From NCBI GenBank assembly GCA_039654915.1, contig CM077599.1, forward strand, positions 14,324,501-14,388,500: a stretch of DNA of 64,000 nt, read 5' to 3'. Below the pieces are notes generated by a model that did no database searches, was not told where the DNA came from, and saw only the letters and a list, made by a program, of their open reading frames with translations. Every line of letters starts with the position of its first letter. The first letter of the stretch is position 1. Position numbers and translations under genes: made by a program. Source of the stretch: Aquilaria yunnanensis (Eukaryota > Streptophyta > Magnoliopsida > Malvales > Thymelaeaceae). Shown here piece by piece: positions 49,218 through 62,082 of the stretch.

Positions 49218-50045
49218 CACTACTAAAAATCCCTTTATTTCCAACTGCCCTTATTTCCAACGGTCAAGCAATTGGAAATTTCCAACTGCCAAAACCGTTG
49301 GAATGAGGAGAAAAGTTTTTCCAACTGCTGGGCAGTTGGAAGTTTTAGAGTATTAAATTTACATAATATATATAATATTTCCAACGGTTGAAACCGTTGG
49401 AAAATGTGGAAATATGGATTTTTCTGGTGAATTATATAAATTTAGATAATATATAATATTTCCAACGGCTAAAACCGTTGGAAAATGGGAAAAATATGGA
49501 TTTTTTTGGTAAATTATATAAAGGTAGACATATATAATATTTCCAACGGCTAAGAGGGGAAAAAGGATTTTGCTGGTAAATTATATAAATTTAGATAATA
49601 TCATATTTCCAACGGCTAAAACAGTTGGAAAATGGTAAAAATATGGATTTCTTGGGTAAATTCTATAACTTTAGAAAATATAATATTTCCAACGGCTGAA
49701 GCCGTTGGAAAATGGGGAAATATGGATTTCTTGGGTAAATTCTATAACTTTAGAAAATATAATATTTCCAACGGCTTCAGCCGTTGGAAAATGGGGAAAT
49801 ATGGTTTTTTTTTTGTGTTATGGTATATTTTACACTTCTGTTTTACACTTTTCCAACTGCCAAAACCGTTGGAATAAATGAGTATTTTTTTTACTATTTC
49901 CAACGGCTTTAGCCGTTGGAAAATAAAATATAAAGTTTTTTTTTTATTTTTTCCGCATTTCCAACGGCTAAAACCGTTGGAAATTCATTAAACAAAACGC
50001 GTCGTTTTGAAATTTTTTTCCAACGGCCTTAGCCGTTGGAAATTA
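49218..50045. repeat. CACTA left subterminal palindrome array
   Basis: Repeated pairs of TTTCCAACGGC and GCCGTTGGAAA separated by 5-10 bp (for example 49680-49715, 49767-49792, 49899-49923), spaced by about 85-bp AT-rich units with ATATGGATTT and AAATTATATAAATTTAGA words. Such subterminal motifs bind TNPA in En/Spm. Here each site is a near-perfect small inverted repeat. Confidence 0.85.
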
Positions 50046-51253
50046 TTAAATTAAACTCCCCCCCCCCCCCCCGAGCGCGATCGTCTTCCTAGCTCCGAGC
50101 TCGTCTCTCTCCTCCTGCATTCCTGGAAATCACACGCACACACAGCACGTTGGTTTCTTCAATTAAGGGGTTAATCAAGTGCGTGAAGGTTAGTTTAACG
50201 TGGATCTGGTAGGATTTTGCTTGATCTGTACGTAGTTTGTATTTATTTTGAATTTTTTTCAATATTTTTCGCGGATTTGCGTAGTTGATTTTTTGTTGAT
50301 AATGTGTTGATGTTTTGTTTGTTTTAGCTGATTGGAAGCTATTTGGAGGGATTTGAAGGAATCAAACTGTGGGATTTGAGGTTAGTTCGTTACCATCCGT
50401 ATTTTTAAATTTTTTTTTGCAAATAATAGTTAAAATTCGGATTAATTTCATGGTATTTTTGTTTGAAATAGTGAAATATTTGTGATTTGTAGTTGTTGAT
50501 GGTTGGATGTGAAGTATTTGGGTTACCCATTATAATTTAACATTTATGTGAATTTTCTCATTGTTTTTCTTAATTTCGGGATTAAGTTACAATTAGAAAA
50601 TAATTAGTTTTAAGTAAATTCTTTAGGTTGTATATTTATGTATCAAATTAGTTAGTATAATTACAAATATTTAATAATTAGTTTTAAGTAAATTGCTTAC
50701 GTAGTATATTTATGTGTAAAATTAGTTAGTACATTAAAAAATATTAAATAATTAGTTGGGCTTAAATTGTTTAGGTTGTATATTTATGAGTGAAATTAGT
50801 TAGTATAATAAAAAATAGTTACTAATTAGTTGTAACTAAATTGTTTAGTTAGTATTTTGATGTGTAAAATTAGTTAGTATATTTTTACATAGGAAATAAT
50901 TAGTTTTAAGTAAATTGCTGAGGTAAAATATTTATGTGTCATATTAGTTAGTATATTTAAAAATAATAATTGTTGGGTTTTATGTAAATTAGTTAGGTAG
51001 TATATTTTGGAGTGAAATTAGTTAGTATATTTAAGAATAGAAAATAATTAGTTTTAAGTTAATTGTTTACGTAGTATATTTGTCTGTGAAATTAGTTAGT
51101 ATATTTATAAATAGAAAATACTTACTATTTTAAGTACATAGTTTAGGTTGTATATTTGTGTGTGAATGTAGTTAGTATAGTTGTATACCAAATCTTTAGT
51201 TTGAAGTCAATTGTTTAGGTAATATATATTGTTATAACAATAGTAATAATTAC

Positions 51254-51293
<40 letters not shown>

Positions 51294-51363
51294 CCCAATA
51301 ATACTAATAATAATAATATTCATCATCATAATAATAATAAACCCAATTAAGAAGAGTAGTAAT

Positions 51364-51411
<48 letters not shown>

Positions 51412-51414
51412 CCC

Positions 51415-51447
<33 letters not shown>

Positions 51448-51523
51448 AATAATCATCATCATCATAATAATAATAAACCCAATTAAGAAGAGTAGTAGTA
51501 GTAATAATAATAATAATAAACCC

Positions 51524-51571
<48 letters not shown>

Positions 51572-52221
51572 CATAATAATAATAAACCCATCAAGAGTAG
51601 TAATAAGTATAATAATAATTATAAAAATAATAATAAAAATAGTAATAATAATTATAATAATAATACTAATAATAAACCCAACAACAGTAGTATTAATTGC
51701 TAATAATAATTATAATAATTATCACAATAATAATAACAATAAACCCAACAAGTGTAGTAATAATTACTAATAATAATTATCATAATAATCACGATATTAA
51801 TAATACTAAACCCAACAAGTGTAGAAATAATTACTAATAATAGTAATAGTAATAACAAGAGTAGTAATAGTAGTAATATATGTCAGTAATAGTTGTAATA
51901 ACCTTAAATAATTATAATAATAGTCATAATCTTAATTATAATATTAACCATAATATTTCATAATTGTACTAATAATGCAGTTTGTATGAGTAGTAGTAAA
52001 GTAATAGTACACGAAATTGTAATTATTGCTATAATTATAATAATACTTATATGGAAAGAATATTATGAATTACTTCCTATTACGTTTTAACAGTAAACCT
52101 TAACTAAAATTCCAAGTATGCTGTTAACCTTACGTAAACCGTGACTTAGTCATTACAGTTTGTGTGTTTTAAATGACATGGTTTAGATTAACTAAACAAA
52201 ATAATCTATTGGTAGGACTTC
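50046..52221 (+). promoter_or_regulatory. CACTA 5' leader region with minisatellite and AAT arrays
   Basis: A C-run (50057-50072) is followed by a GC-rich, CT-rich segment (50073-50145) that looks like a promoter-proximal transcript start. Splice-like sites (GTTAGTTTAAC near 50189, GTTAGTTCG near 50381) suggest leader introns. At 50570-51200 a degenerate unit of about 65 bp with AATTAGTTTTAAGTAAATTG and TATTTATGTGTGAAATTAG repeats about nine times. From 51240 to about 51870 there are compound (AAT)n arrays broken by AAACCCAA. No coding sequence is recognised before ATG 52222. Confidence 0.5.
51240..51870. repeat. Compound (AAT)n array with AAACCCAA interruptions
   Basis: Long AATAATAAT tracts alternate with AATAAACCCAA and GAGTAGTAAT words. 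The reverse strand gives a spurious poly-isoleucine frame (51304-51525). The block itself appears duplicated several times with a period of roughly 100 bp. Confidence 0.85.
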
Positions 52222-55200
52222 ATGGACCGTAGTTGGATGTATAGTAGTCGTTATTTACCTGGCCGAGTTAGGTACACAGAGGAGTGGGAGACAGGGATTG
52301 AGCAGTTCATAACATTTGCCTGTAGTAACCCAGCTCACATGGATGGCAACAAAATACGTTGCCCGTGTAGGAGGTGTAAAAATTTGAAGTTTAAGGATTG
52401 TGATGACGTTAGAGTGCATCTATACAAAGTGGGTTTCATGGCTCATTACACAAACTGGACAACTCATGGGGAGGCATTTACAGAGCCTCCGCAGCAGCCG
52501 TTTTATAATTCTAATTGGTATGAGCATTCTGAGTTCAGTTCAAATGTAAACCCATATGCTCAAATGATATTTGATGCAGTGGGTCCAAGTATGCATCAGA
52601 ATTCCACTGAACAGGATCAACAACCTAATGAAGGTTTTCTGATTTACTGTACTCCACTAGTATACCTCTTTGGGATGGATGTGAGAAGCATTCTGAGCTT
52701 TCTGCTGCAGTTCGGTTGTTAAACCTAAAAGCAGAATATCATATACCAAGAGGGTGTTATGATGGTATTGCAGCGTTGATGAAAGAGACGCAGCCAAGTG
52801 ACAGCAAGATGCCATCCAATTGGTATGAGACGAAGAAATTAGTTTCACAACTAGGTCTTGCCCATCTTAAAATTGATGGTTGTGTAAACGACTGCATGTT
52901 GTTTTGGAATACTGATGAAGATGCTTCAGAATGCAAGTATTGTGGTGAATCTCGGTTTAAGCCAAGAACAAATGGGCGAGGTAAGGATAGAGCAAGGAAG
53001 ACTATGCACTATTTACCACTCACTCCTCGGCTTCAGCGACTATATGCTTCACTCTCAACTGCAGAGCACATGCAGTGGCACAGTGAGCATCGATCCGACC
53101 CAAATGTTTTAAAACATCCTTCAGATGGGGAAGCATGGAAACATTTTGATTCCACGTACCCGTGGTTTGCGGCGGAGGCCCGAAATGTTCGCCTTGGAGT
53201 TTGTTCTGATGGGTTTACGCCTTTCGGGTACTCAGGTAAACAATACTCATGTTAGCCTGTCATTGTTACTCCCTATAATTTGCCTCCGTGGATGTGTATG
53301 AAGAAGCCATATATGTTTTTGACTGCATTGATACCTGGCCCTCGGAGTCCACGTCAGAATATTGATGTCTATTTACAACCACTTATTCATGAATTGAAGC
53401 AGCTATGGGAGGATGGGGTCGAAACATAGGATGTTTCATTGAAACAAAATTTTCAACTCCGCGCTTCGGTTTTGTGGACCATAAATGACTTCCCGGCATA
53501 TGGGATGTTGTCCGGATGGATGACTCATGGGAGGTTATCGTGCCCTATTTGCATGGAGTATAGTAAAGCTTTCCAACTTGAGCATGGAAGGAAAACGTCA
53601 TTCTTCGATTGTCATCGACAATTTCTAGAGTTGGATCACCTATACAGAAGGAACAGAGTCTCCTTTAAGAGAGGAAAAGTTGAGAAATCGTTGCCTCCTG
53701 AGCGTTTACCACCAGCAGCAATATTTGAACGTATCTCACATTTGCCTTCTGTAGTTCGTAATGGACAGGTTGTAACCATACCAGGTTATGGAAAAACCCA
53801 TAATTGGACAAAACGAAGTATTTTCTGGGAGCTACCGTATTGGAAGACTAATTTGATCCGCCATAATTTGGATGTTATGCATATAGAGAATAATGTGTTT
53901 GACAATATATGGAATACAGTGATGGATGTGACCAATAAAACTAAGGACAACGTCAAGGCTCGTAAAGACATTGAGATTCTCTGCAGCCGATCAGAGCTAC
54001 ATTTAATTCCTCAGGGTGACGGCCGAGCAGTTAAACCTAAAGCCACATTTGCACTAAACAGAGAGCACAGAACTGATGTGCTTACTTGGGTTAAAACACT
54101 TAGACTCCCAGACGGGTATGCATCGAACCTTGCGAGGTGTGTTGACAGTAATGTAAGTCAACTGTCGGGTATGAAAAGTCATGACTGTCATGTAATGATG
54201 CAGAGGCTCCTCCCAATTGCACTTGAAGCAATGCCTGATAATATATGGAAACCGTTGACCGAGTTAAGCCAATTCTTCCGAGATTTATGCTCCCCAGAGT
54301 TAGATGTGAATCACATAGTCGAGTTGGAAGCAAATATACCTGTCATACTTTGTAAGTTGGAAAGAATTTTCCCACCGGCTTTTTTCGACTCGATGGAACA
54401 TTTGCCGGTTCATCTACCTTACGAAGCAAGAGTTGGAGGCCCCGTTCAATATAGGTGGATGTACAAGTTTGAGCGTTGTATGCATGACCTCAAAATGAAG
54501 GTTTCAAATAAGGCTCATGTAGAGGGTTCAATTTGTGAAGCATATCTAATTGAGGAGACCTCTACATTTTGCTCTCACTACTTTGAATCCCATATCCCAC
54601 ATATGGCTACTCGAGTACCTCGTAATGATGATGGCGGCGAAGGACCATTTGATGAATCGGTGTGGTCTATATTTAGATACCCGGGTCGACCATATGGGGC
54701 ATCAAGGTGTCGCTATCTTGATGACAATGAATTGAGGGTCGCATCTGCATATGTGTTACTGAATTGTAAGGAGGTGAAGCCGTACCTCGAGTAAGTGAAA
54801 CAATACCCATTGCTAAATATTTACATGTTTCTCTGAAACAAAACTTTTATTCTTTTCTACTAACCTCATCCAGTTTATGCTCCATCGTCTTCTTATGCCA
54901 TCTTGTAGTTTGTTCGTTGATGAGGTGCGTATGCATGCACCCAATATACAGATGGCAGACCTGGATGTCTACATTGAGAATAACTTTGAGACATGGCTTA
55001 GAAACTATGTAAGTTACTTACACTTCAAATTACCCATATTTTGATAAATAACCAAAATATATATTTATATTATGACTGTTTGAAACTAGGTGAATGATGT
55101 AAGAAACACTATCACGGACCGCTTCCTGTGGGATGTTGCATGCGGGCCATCTCGTCGTGTTGAGAGTTGGCCTGTTTACTTCATAAATGGGTACAAGTTC

Positions 55201-55864
55201 CACATTAACGATTGGGCTCGCGACAAAGCAACATTTAACAGTGGAGTATGTATTAGGACTTCAGGATCAAGTGAGGTTGAATGTGATTTTTATGGGGTGT
55301 TAGAAGAAATCATTCAACTGGAATATCCTGGGTGGCCACATAAAAAAGTAGTATTGTTTAAGTGTGCTTGGTTTGACCCTACTCCAAATCGTGATTCGGG
55401 TTCACCAACAACATGGGATAGTTGAGGTTCGTGATGGTCGTCGATATGGGAAGTTTGACCCGTTCATTCTTGCATCCCAAGCTGATCAAGTTTACTACAC
55501 CCATTATCCCACAAAGTCACGTGACAAAACGGGTTGGTTGGCGGTGTTGAAAATCAAACCTAGACGCATTGTTCATAATAATGTAGTTGATGTCGAAGAT
55601 GCATATCAGGAAGAATTGCAGGCCGGTGTGAACAGGTCTCCCATAATTATGGATGACCCAATCGACAATTTAGCTGAAACAGGTGTATGGGAAGCTGTGG
55701 AGGAAGACATGGCATTGAGGGATGAAACTTTGGGAGATGACGATTTCTCTGACAATGAGGAGTCCCTTGAAGGAAGTAATGATGAAAATGATTTTGAATC
55801 AGGGGATACTGATAGTGGCGAATCAGAGAAATCAAATTCAGATGAACTTGGAAACTCAGAATAA
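52222..55864 (+). pseudogene. CACTA TNP2-like transposase gene (broken)
   Basis: It begins MDRSWMYSSRYLPGRVRYTE and contains the transposase-associated domain (CPCRRCKN, VRVHLYKVGFM), then the TNP2 core (CYDGIAALMKE; KLGLAH-like QLGLAHLKIDG; CKYCGESRFKPR; VCSDGFTPFGYSGKQYSC; YGMLSGWMTHGRLSCPIC; FWELPYWKTNLIRHNLDVMH) and the DUF4218/DUF4216-type C terminus (SHDCHVMMQRLLPIAL; YTHYPTKSRDK). It ends in an acidic tail. Breaks seen are a frame change near 52635, TAG 53253-53255 (Trp expected), TAG 53427-53429 and a frame change near 55385. Introns include about 54791-54908, about 55010-55089, and possibly a 5' leader intron. In En/Spm the intact TNPD-type protein is the catalytic transposase. Confidence 0.85.
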
Positions 55865-56044
55865 TGTAAACGTGCATATGTTATTGTATTATGTAATGTT
55901 CTTGTTTAGTAATTAACTTTTAATATATATGTAAAGAGCAACAATAACTTCAACCTGGTGCCTACAATATGATTGAGCAAGTTTTATTTAAATGTTTGAA
56001 TGTACGTTATGTAAACTTTTGTATGGGATTTCATAATAATGTAG

Positions 56045-57690
56045 ATGCCACCTAAAGGAGATGCGACATATACACGTCGCCCAGGGAAAGGGCTATTTCA
56101 GCAAATGAAAGAAGTTTTAGCAGAACCAATAGCTAGACATGAGCGGGCAGGCCAATCGCACTCCCATCATTCGGATGCACAGCCATCAACAAACCAAACA
56201 CCTGTTCATCATCCTCACCTTCCCACAGGTGGTATTCGCATTGGTCCTAGATGTGGTAGTGGTAGTCGGTCTATCTCGACCCCTGTAGTGTCACCGGATG
56301 GTGGGAGTTCACATGGTCAGAACACGGTATCCCAAGCCCCGCTGCAGTCTCGTTTACGGATAGTACCTCACGGGAACATGTAAGTAATGCACCCGCTTGT
56401 ACCAAATTAGTTTATTTAACATGTAGTATCTGAAGTCGCAGTAAGACTAATTTCATGAATTCTGTGAAACATCCACTTCATGTAGCTTCCTTCCATCACG
56501 AGCAACAAGGTTGATCACTAGATGCTTTACCACACACTTCAGGGGACATCATGACTGGACGAGCGCGAGTCCAGCAGATATTCAGGCGTGGTGGCGCGTA
56601 TTTGAGGTTAGATACTTGTTATAACTATTTCGCCTTTATCATCTATGTTGGAATCTATAGATCCGCTATATAGTTTTTATAGTTCATAACGTGCAGGGAT
56701 TATGTGAGTGGGATCCAGCCCACCATAATGAGGTCTACCGCGTCTGGCATGTGTTGGCGTCTAGTCATTACCGACATACGCTGGGGGACATCCGCCGAGA
56801 AAAGAATCCAGAGAAACGGCGAGCAAAGACATCTTTTATGACCGACGCGCAGTATGCAGAAATGGAAGCATTGTGGGACACCGCGGAGTTTAACGAGTGA
56901 TCGGCAAGGGGTAAGACGATGCGATCTTCATCATCGGAGTCATTTAACTCCACAGGTGCATGCAGTGCTATATATGCAGGAGGTTCGGTTTCCATTACTG
57001 AACACCGAGAACGAATGGTAAAATAATCATAATCTTTTACACATAATTTCAAGTAACTTTATTTGGACAATCAATTAATGTGACTATGTTTCAAATGTAG
57101 CGTGATAAAGATCCGGAGAAGAGGGACCCAGGATTGTTCAAGGTGATGCAGCAAACTCATAAGAAAAAGAGCGGGGAATACGTTAACAGGCGTACTGAAG
57201 AAGTTGCGGTAAGTAATTGTTACATAATGCTTAAGTATAATTTCTGATCTTGTTACTAATAAATTTTTTGTACTGTTATATGCAGGCAATAGTAGCTGCT
57301 GAGATCGAGGAAACAACGCAGCAAACGGATGATTCAGGTGGCGCACCTGACATAGATGAGGTTGCGATCATAAGTGCCGCTGCTGGGGGCAAGAAGAAAG
57401 GGCGTGTATTTGGCCTTGGATCAGAACAACATGTCGTGCCTGGACGACGGCGACCAGGGCTTACTCATGCAGCACATGTTGATGTGATGCAGACTCCGGA
57501 GTTTGCTGAACAAGTACAGCGAGTCGTAGCGGAGCAAACTGCACAGCAAGCATCACATTATGAGCGGAAGCTAGAACGTCTGAAGAGGAGACAACGATCT
57601 GAGATGGAGTACATATGCAATTCACTTGGCATTCCCCTCCCCGCACCACCTGCAGATGATGATGATGACTCGGGATCGGATGACGCATAG
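56045..57690 (+). pseudogene. CACTA second gene, Transposase_24 (PF03004)-like (one stop)
   Basis: It starts MPPKGDATYTRRPGKG. Exons run about 56045-56378, 56486-56608, 56697-57018, 57101-57208 and 57287-57690. Conserved features are WTSASPADIQAWWRVFE, a GLCEWDP region, a RREKNPEKRRAK basic stretch, SITEHRERM, a KKKSGEYVNRRTEEV segment, a coiled-coil-like Gln/Glu/Arg-rich part (QVQRVVAEQTAQQASHYERK) and an acidic end DDDDDSGSDDA. An in-frame TGA (56898-56900) interrupts it; sequence on both sides stays in one frame. Proteins of this kind (Ptta/En-Spm) accompany TNP2 and probably bind subterminal repeats. Confidence 0.75.
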
Positions 57691-58029
57691 ATCAGGTATA
57701 TCATGCTACTATATGTATTTATAGACAAACATTCACTTTGTTGGATTATGAAAGCATGTAATTTAAACTCTACTGGAGCTTATGTGGATTTAGTAGTAAA
57801 TTTCCAACTTGACTTAGTAATTTTAATTCTGTATGTTTGTTTTTACATTAACATTCACTTAGTAATTTTAATTTATGAAATTTTGTGAGTTTTAAAAATT
57901 GACTACAAACGATATCAGTATCGGCAGCATACGAGGTTAACGTTTAAACAAAACATTCGATTGGAAATGGACAGTATAGAGATAAATAATATAAATAAAA
58001 AAATAATTCGAAGCTAAAAATAAAATCTG

Positions 58030-58400
58030 GAAAATTTTCCAACTGCCTGGGCAGTTGGAAATGTTTCCAATGGCTTAAAAAATTTCCAACTATCAGGCAG
58101 TTGGAAAATTTTCCAACTGTCTACTGTATTTTCCAACTGCCTTTATTTCCAACTGCCTTGGCAGTTGGAAAACCAAAAAATAAAAATTAATAAAGCCGTT
58201 GGAAAATTCTCCAACTGCTTTATTTCCAACGGCTAATAGTTGGAAGTTCCAACTGCTCACTTCTGGGCAGTTGGAAAATTAACTTCCAACGAATGATTTT
58301 CCAACGGACTATTTTCCAACTGCCTGCCGTTGGAAACAGTCCATTTCCAACGGCTGGCAGTTGGAAATGGCAGTTGGAAAATCTATTTTTTTTAGTAGTG
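58030..58400. repeat. CACTA right subterminal array
   Basis: Dense TTTCCAAC(TG/GG)C and (GC/CC)AGTTGGAAA motifs in both orientations from about 58037 to 58380, shorter and more crowded than at the left end. Many left-end sites have CCGTTGG and many here have CAGTTGG, so the two ends differ in motif flavour. Confidence 0.85.
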
Positions 58401-59104
58401 CTTTCTAAGAATAGAAATAATTCAACTTTTTTGAGACAAGCTGAAAAGAATATATAATTTAGGGCTTGCAGTCGAACATGCTTTATTACTTAAATTAAAT
58501 TTGTTGGATTCAAGCATGTTTTGGATTGGGTGGATTGACTAAAATTGGTGAGGGAGGGGCGTTGTTCGAATCCCAGCTTGAAACCCCTTCATTTCCTTCT
58601 TTTGTTTTTGCATTTCTTGATTTTTTTCAATTCCTTTTGTTATTTTTTTTCAAATTATTTTTTTCATTTCCCATTTTTTATAAGAGAACAAATAACAATA
58701 AATGAAAAAAATACATAAAAACTGAAAAAGAACATAAATACAAGAGTATGAGAACCGATAGTGAGAGAACAAATAGAATATTGAATATGTTCTTTTACAT
58801 TGAGTTTATGTTTATTTTTAAACTACACATATATTGCTCTCATAGATGAAAGCATATTGGACAAATAGTAAGTACTAGTCAATACAACAAAATAACAAAT
58901 ATTGTTTGATGATGGAATAATGAAAAATATGAGAATAGACCAGACGCAAATAAGAACATATAAAAACAGAAAAAGAATAAACAATAATATACAAAAGAAC
59001 ACAAAGTATTTATGAAAATATATATGGTGCACCCTTAGCACAAGTGAACTTAAGACTTACTCTATAATTTATCCTTTTATAACGAAAAAAATATACTATA
59101 TATA

Positions 59105-59336
59105 CTTCATCCGTCTCATATTCTTTGCACCACTTGACTTTTTTACTTAATTTGACTTGAATTTATTAATATTAGTATTTGTTCAAAAAAAAAATTTAAA
59201 AATATATTTATAAACTATATGTCTTAATTTATTATTCTTATATAAAAATTATTTATTTATATACTAAAATATTTAAAAAAAATTATAAATTAATTATTAA
59301 AAAATAAATAATACAAAGAATATAAAACAAATGGAG
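59105..59336 (+). mobile_element. Stowaway-like MITE, copy 3 (best preserved)
   Basis: Flanked by TA (59103-59104 and 59337-59338), it starts CTTCATCCGTCTCATATTC and ends inverted as CTCCATTTGTTTTATATTC. It is 232 bp and AT-rich, with interior word AACTATATGTCTTAATTTAT shared with the other two copies. Confidence 0.7.
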
Positions 59337-61011
59337 TATTAGTTTTAATTTTAAAAGTTATCATCTGATTTTTCCGATTAGAAATAATAAGGCGTCGGAG
59401 AAACTTTCCTATGCAACTTCCTAGTGAAGCAGATGGTGCATCAAGGCCATTGGATCTTGTACCAGACGAAATGAACTGAATCTGGAGAATGAGACAAAAA
59501 AAGGGAAGAAAATTTACTCCTATCTCTTCATTTTCTTGTGGTATAAGTCAACTGCTATCGTTTGTGTGGTGTCAATCAGATGTTTGGCTCTTCCAATCAA
59601 AACGTCTTTCAATTTGCTTACATGACAAATTTCTTGACCAGCTTTTCCTTCTTTCGCTGCTTTGTACCTGGGGAGTTGGTTTCAACTCGTCAACCCAGAA
59701 AACGACCTCCCAAAACCTATACGATTGACGCATATGCAGCTTTAATTTTTTTGAGTTTTGTTTTTTTTTCTTGCTCTTTTAACAAAGGAACCTACATTTT
59801 TATTAGTCTTTGGTTACGAAACATATGTATTAAAATCAGTGTATATATCGGTTAATAATTAACAATTAAAATCAAAGAACTTCCTTTAATTAGTGCATAT
59901 GAATAAGGTCAAAAGGGGTGGTTGAATTGAATTTGTAAAATTTCATGATAGTAACCATGAATTCTAATAGTTAGGTTAAGTATTGTAACTATGTCACACA
60001 CACTCCATGAATTATACCTATTTGTTGGATTGGATTGCAATTGAGTTGTAAAGTGTATGCTCGTCTTTATTGAATTATACCTCTTCGGAGAACATTTGTC
60101 TCAAAAGTAATTAATATTTTTTATAAATTATTTATTTTTCAAAATTAAAAAGATAAAAAAATTATAAAAATAATTGCTTTGTAAGAATTAGGAAAAATTT
60201 TAGAAGCAATTACAAAATTGAAATTATTTTGAAAAGAAATCTAAAAGGGTAACCCTGGTTAACTTAAATTTTGTTTATCTTACATTTCCTCTTGTGATAT
60301 CAAAATTTACACTTACACCTTATCTATCTTTTACACTATTAGCTATTATCTTTTAAAATGCTAATTAAATTGTCTAATAATAGTCTTTTAGCAGTTTTGA
60401 ATAGAAATTTTTTGAAATTAATTAAAATTTTAAATTATCGTCTTTTACTCTTTGTAAATGCAAGATAAATTTTCCTGTACCAATCTCTTAAAAAAAGGGA
60501 GTAAGTGAAATTTTTTGAAAAGGTTAAAAGCACTGAGGTTGATGCAACATACAATTGCCCCATTTGTATTCTGAAAAATATATTGTTACCTCCCTTAGGT
60601 CTTTTAATTTACAATTACACCATCGTCATTCGTCTTGGCATTAAAAACCTATAAACTAGTTTGTGGAATAACAAACAGAAGATACTATTGATCAGAAAGA
60701 GCATTGAGCAAACACAGATTTTGATGATTTAATAAACATAGATGACTGATAACAATTCAATAAAGATGGTTGTGTTCTCTAACTGTAAAAAAAATATCAT
60801 ATTTAGTTTGCTATATATGACTAGATACTTTTTCTCCTCAATAGCATTGTACTGTTACTACTATAAGAATTGATTTTTAACATCTAAAATGATTAGTAAA
60901 GATGTGCTCAGTAGGTTTAAAAAAAATTGAAGATGTAATAATATATTTCTGGTAAGAGAAATCTGGAGGGTTTTTGTAACTACATTGTATTAATGTTAGG
61001 GGTGTAAGGAT

Positions 61012-61946
61012 AAGGACTAAATTCATATTTTACTCTACAAACATTGTTCACTTGGACACATAACCATTACAATTATAATTTGGAATCACCAAGCTCTCAA
61101 ACTTTGCAAATTGAGACACGTAAGCCTCTTCAACCGATGAAAATGTTACTTGTTGCTTATTTTAGCATCCAAATAGAAGTGAAAGTGAACATGAAAGAAC
61201 TAGTTGGTTTTTTACCATAATGATGCATAAGAGAGGGTCGGAGTTTTGCTCATGGCTGAAATGAGTTTGATTTTCCATTTGCTCCTACAACCTAGCAATG
61301 ACTATTAGAGATGATATTGGGACTATATGATTCTATGATTCTCCAGTTCTAGCTCCATATTTTATGTATATTTTTATGTTGAATTTTGTATAAATAATAT
61401 AAATATTTATGTTAATATTTAGCAATTGGATTTTGTTATTAAAATAAAAGGAATGAAACAACATCAATATTTATATTAAAATACATGTACCAATTATATA
61501 TTCTTTTTTCATTTTATACATGTATATATGATACACTGACATATGTCATGATCTAAAATGAAATTAAAATTTTTTTTTTCTAACCTACAACGAGTAATGT
61601 CAATAAGAGATGAGGCTCAAATTAGAGAAATTATAAAGGGCTTATCATCTAATATCATCTCTAATGACCATTATTAAGTTGCAGAAAATGGAGAATCAGA
61701 CTCATTTCAGGTGGGTGCATAACTCTTCGCCCTCTCTTAGGCATCATTATGGTGGAACGCCAACTAGGTCCTTCATGTTTACTCATATTTCTATTTGAGT
61801 TAAAAAAAAGGCAAAATTATATTTTTATCGGTTAAGGTCTTATGTGTTCTGATTTACAAAATAGAAACTGAGTGATAATTTATTATAATCGAAGGAGTTA
61901 TATGTCTGAGGCAACAAAGTTTGGGGATGAAATATAATTCAGGCCT
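61012..61946. mobile_element. Long-armed fold-back (MULE-like) element
   Basis: Left arm (about 61012-61335) and right arm (about 61640-61946) are inverted copies. Matching blocks are CCATAATGATGCATAAGAGA against the reverse of TCTCTTAGGCATCATTATGG, CTGAAATGAGT, ATTAGAGATGATATT, and outer AGGACTAAATTCATATTT against AGGCCTGAATTATATTTC. Arms are about 300 bp with a 300-bp AT-rich centre. No target duplication is evident and no protein is encoded. Confidence 0.65.
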
Positions 61947-62076
61947 AAAGTAAACTAGTACTGCAGTGCGAGTAGCAGGTTTTTACCTGGTACAGCCATA
62001 TGGCCAATTAATACGCGCCACAGCATGGAGCAAGCTCAGGCTCAGCTGCCAAAATAGAGAATAAAACATGAGAGGT

Positions 62077-62082
62077 TTGACC
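62077..62082 (+). promoter_or_regulatory. W-box-like TTGACC upstream of the kinase gene
   Basis: TTGACC occurs about 195 bp before the start codon, ahead of a CT-rich leader (62110-62220). W-boxes bind WRKY factors and are common in receptor kinase promoters, but a single six-base match is weak evidence. Confidence 0.25.

Larger units (their letters stand above)
49218..58400 (+). mobile_element. CACTA (En/Spm) transposon with two decayed genes
   Basis: The ends are CACTACTAAAAA and, inverted, CACTACTAAAAA (12 of 12), flanked by the 3-bp duplication CTT (49215-49217 and 58401-58403). Total length is 9183 bp. Both ends carry subterminal arrays of TTTCCAAC(GG/TG)C motifs. Inside are a TNP2-like transposase gene (52222-55864) and a Transposase_24-like gene (56045-57690), in the usual En/Spm order and same strand. 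Several stops and frameshifts show that this copy cannot supply its own proteins. The identical ends and duplication mean that the structure could still be mobilised by a related active element. Confidence 0.93.

Noticed and set aside
51304..51525. Reverse-strand frame rich in Ile and Leu
   Set aside because: It is a translation of the (AAT)n microsatellite.
59489..59855. Overlapping 79- and 97-codon frames
   Set aside because: No recognised motif and AT-rich surroundings; likely chance frames.
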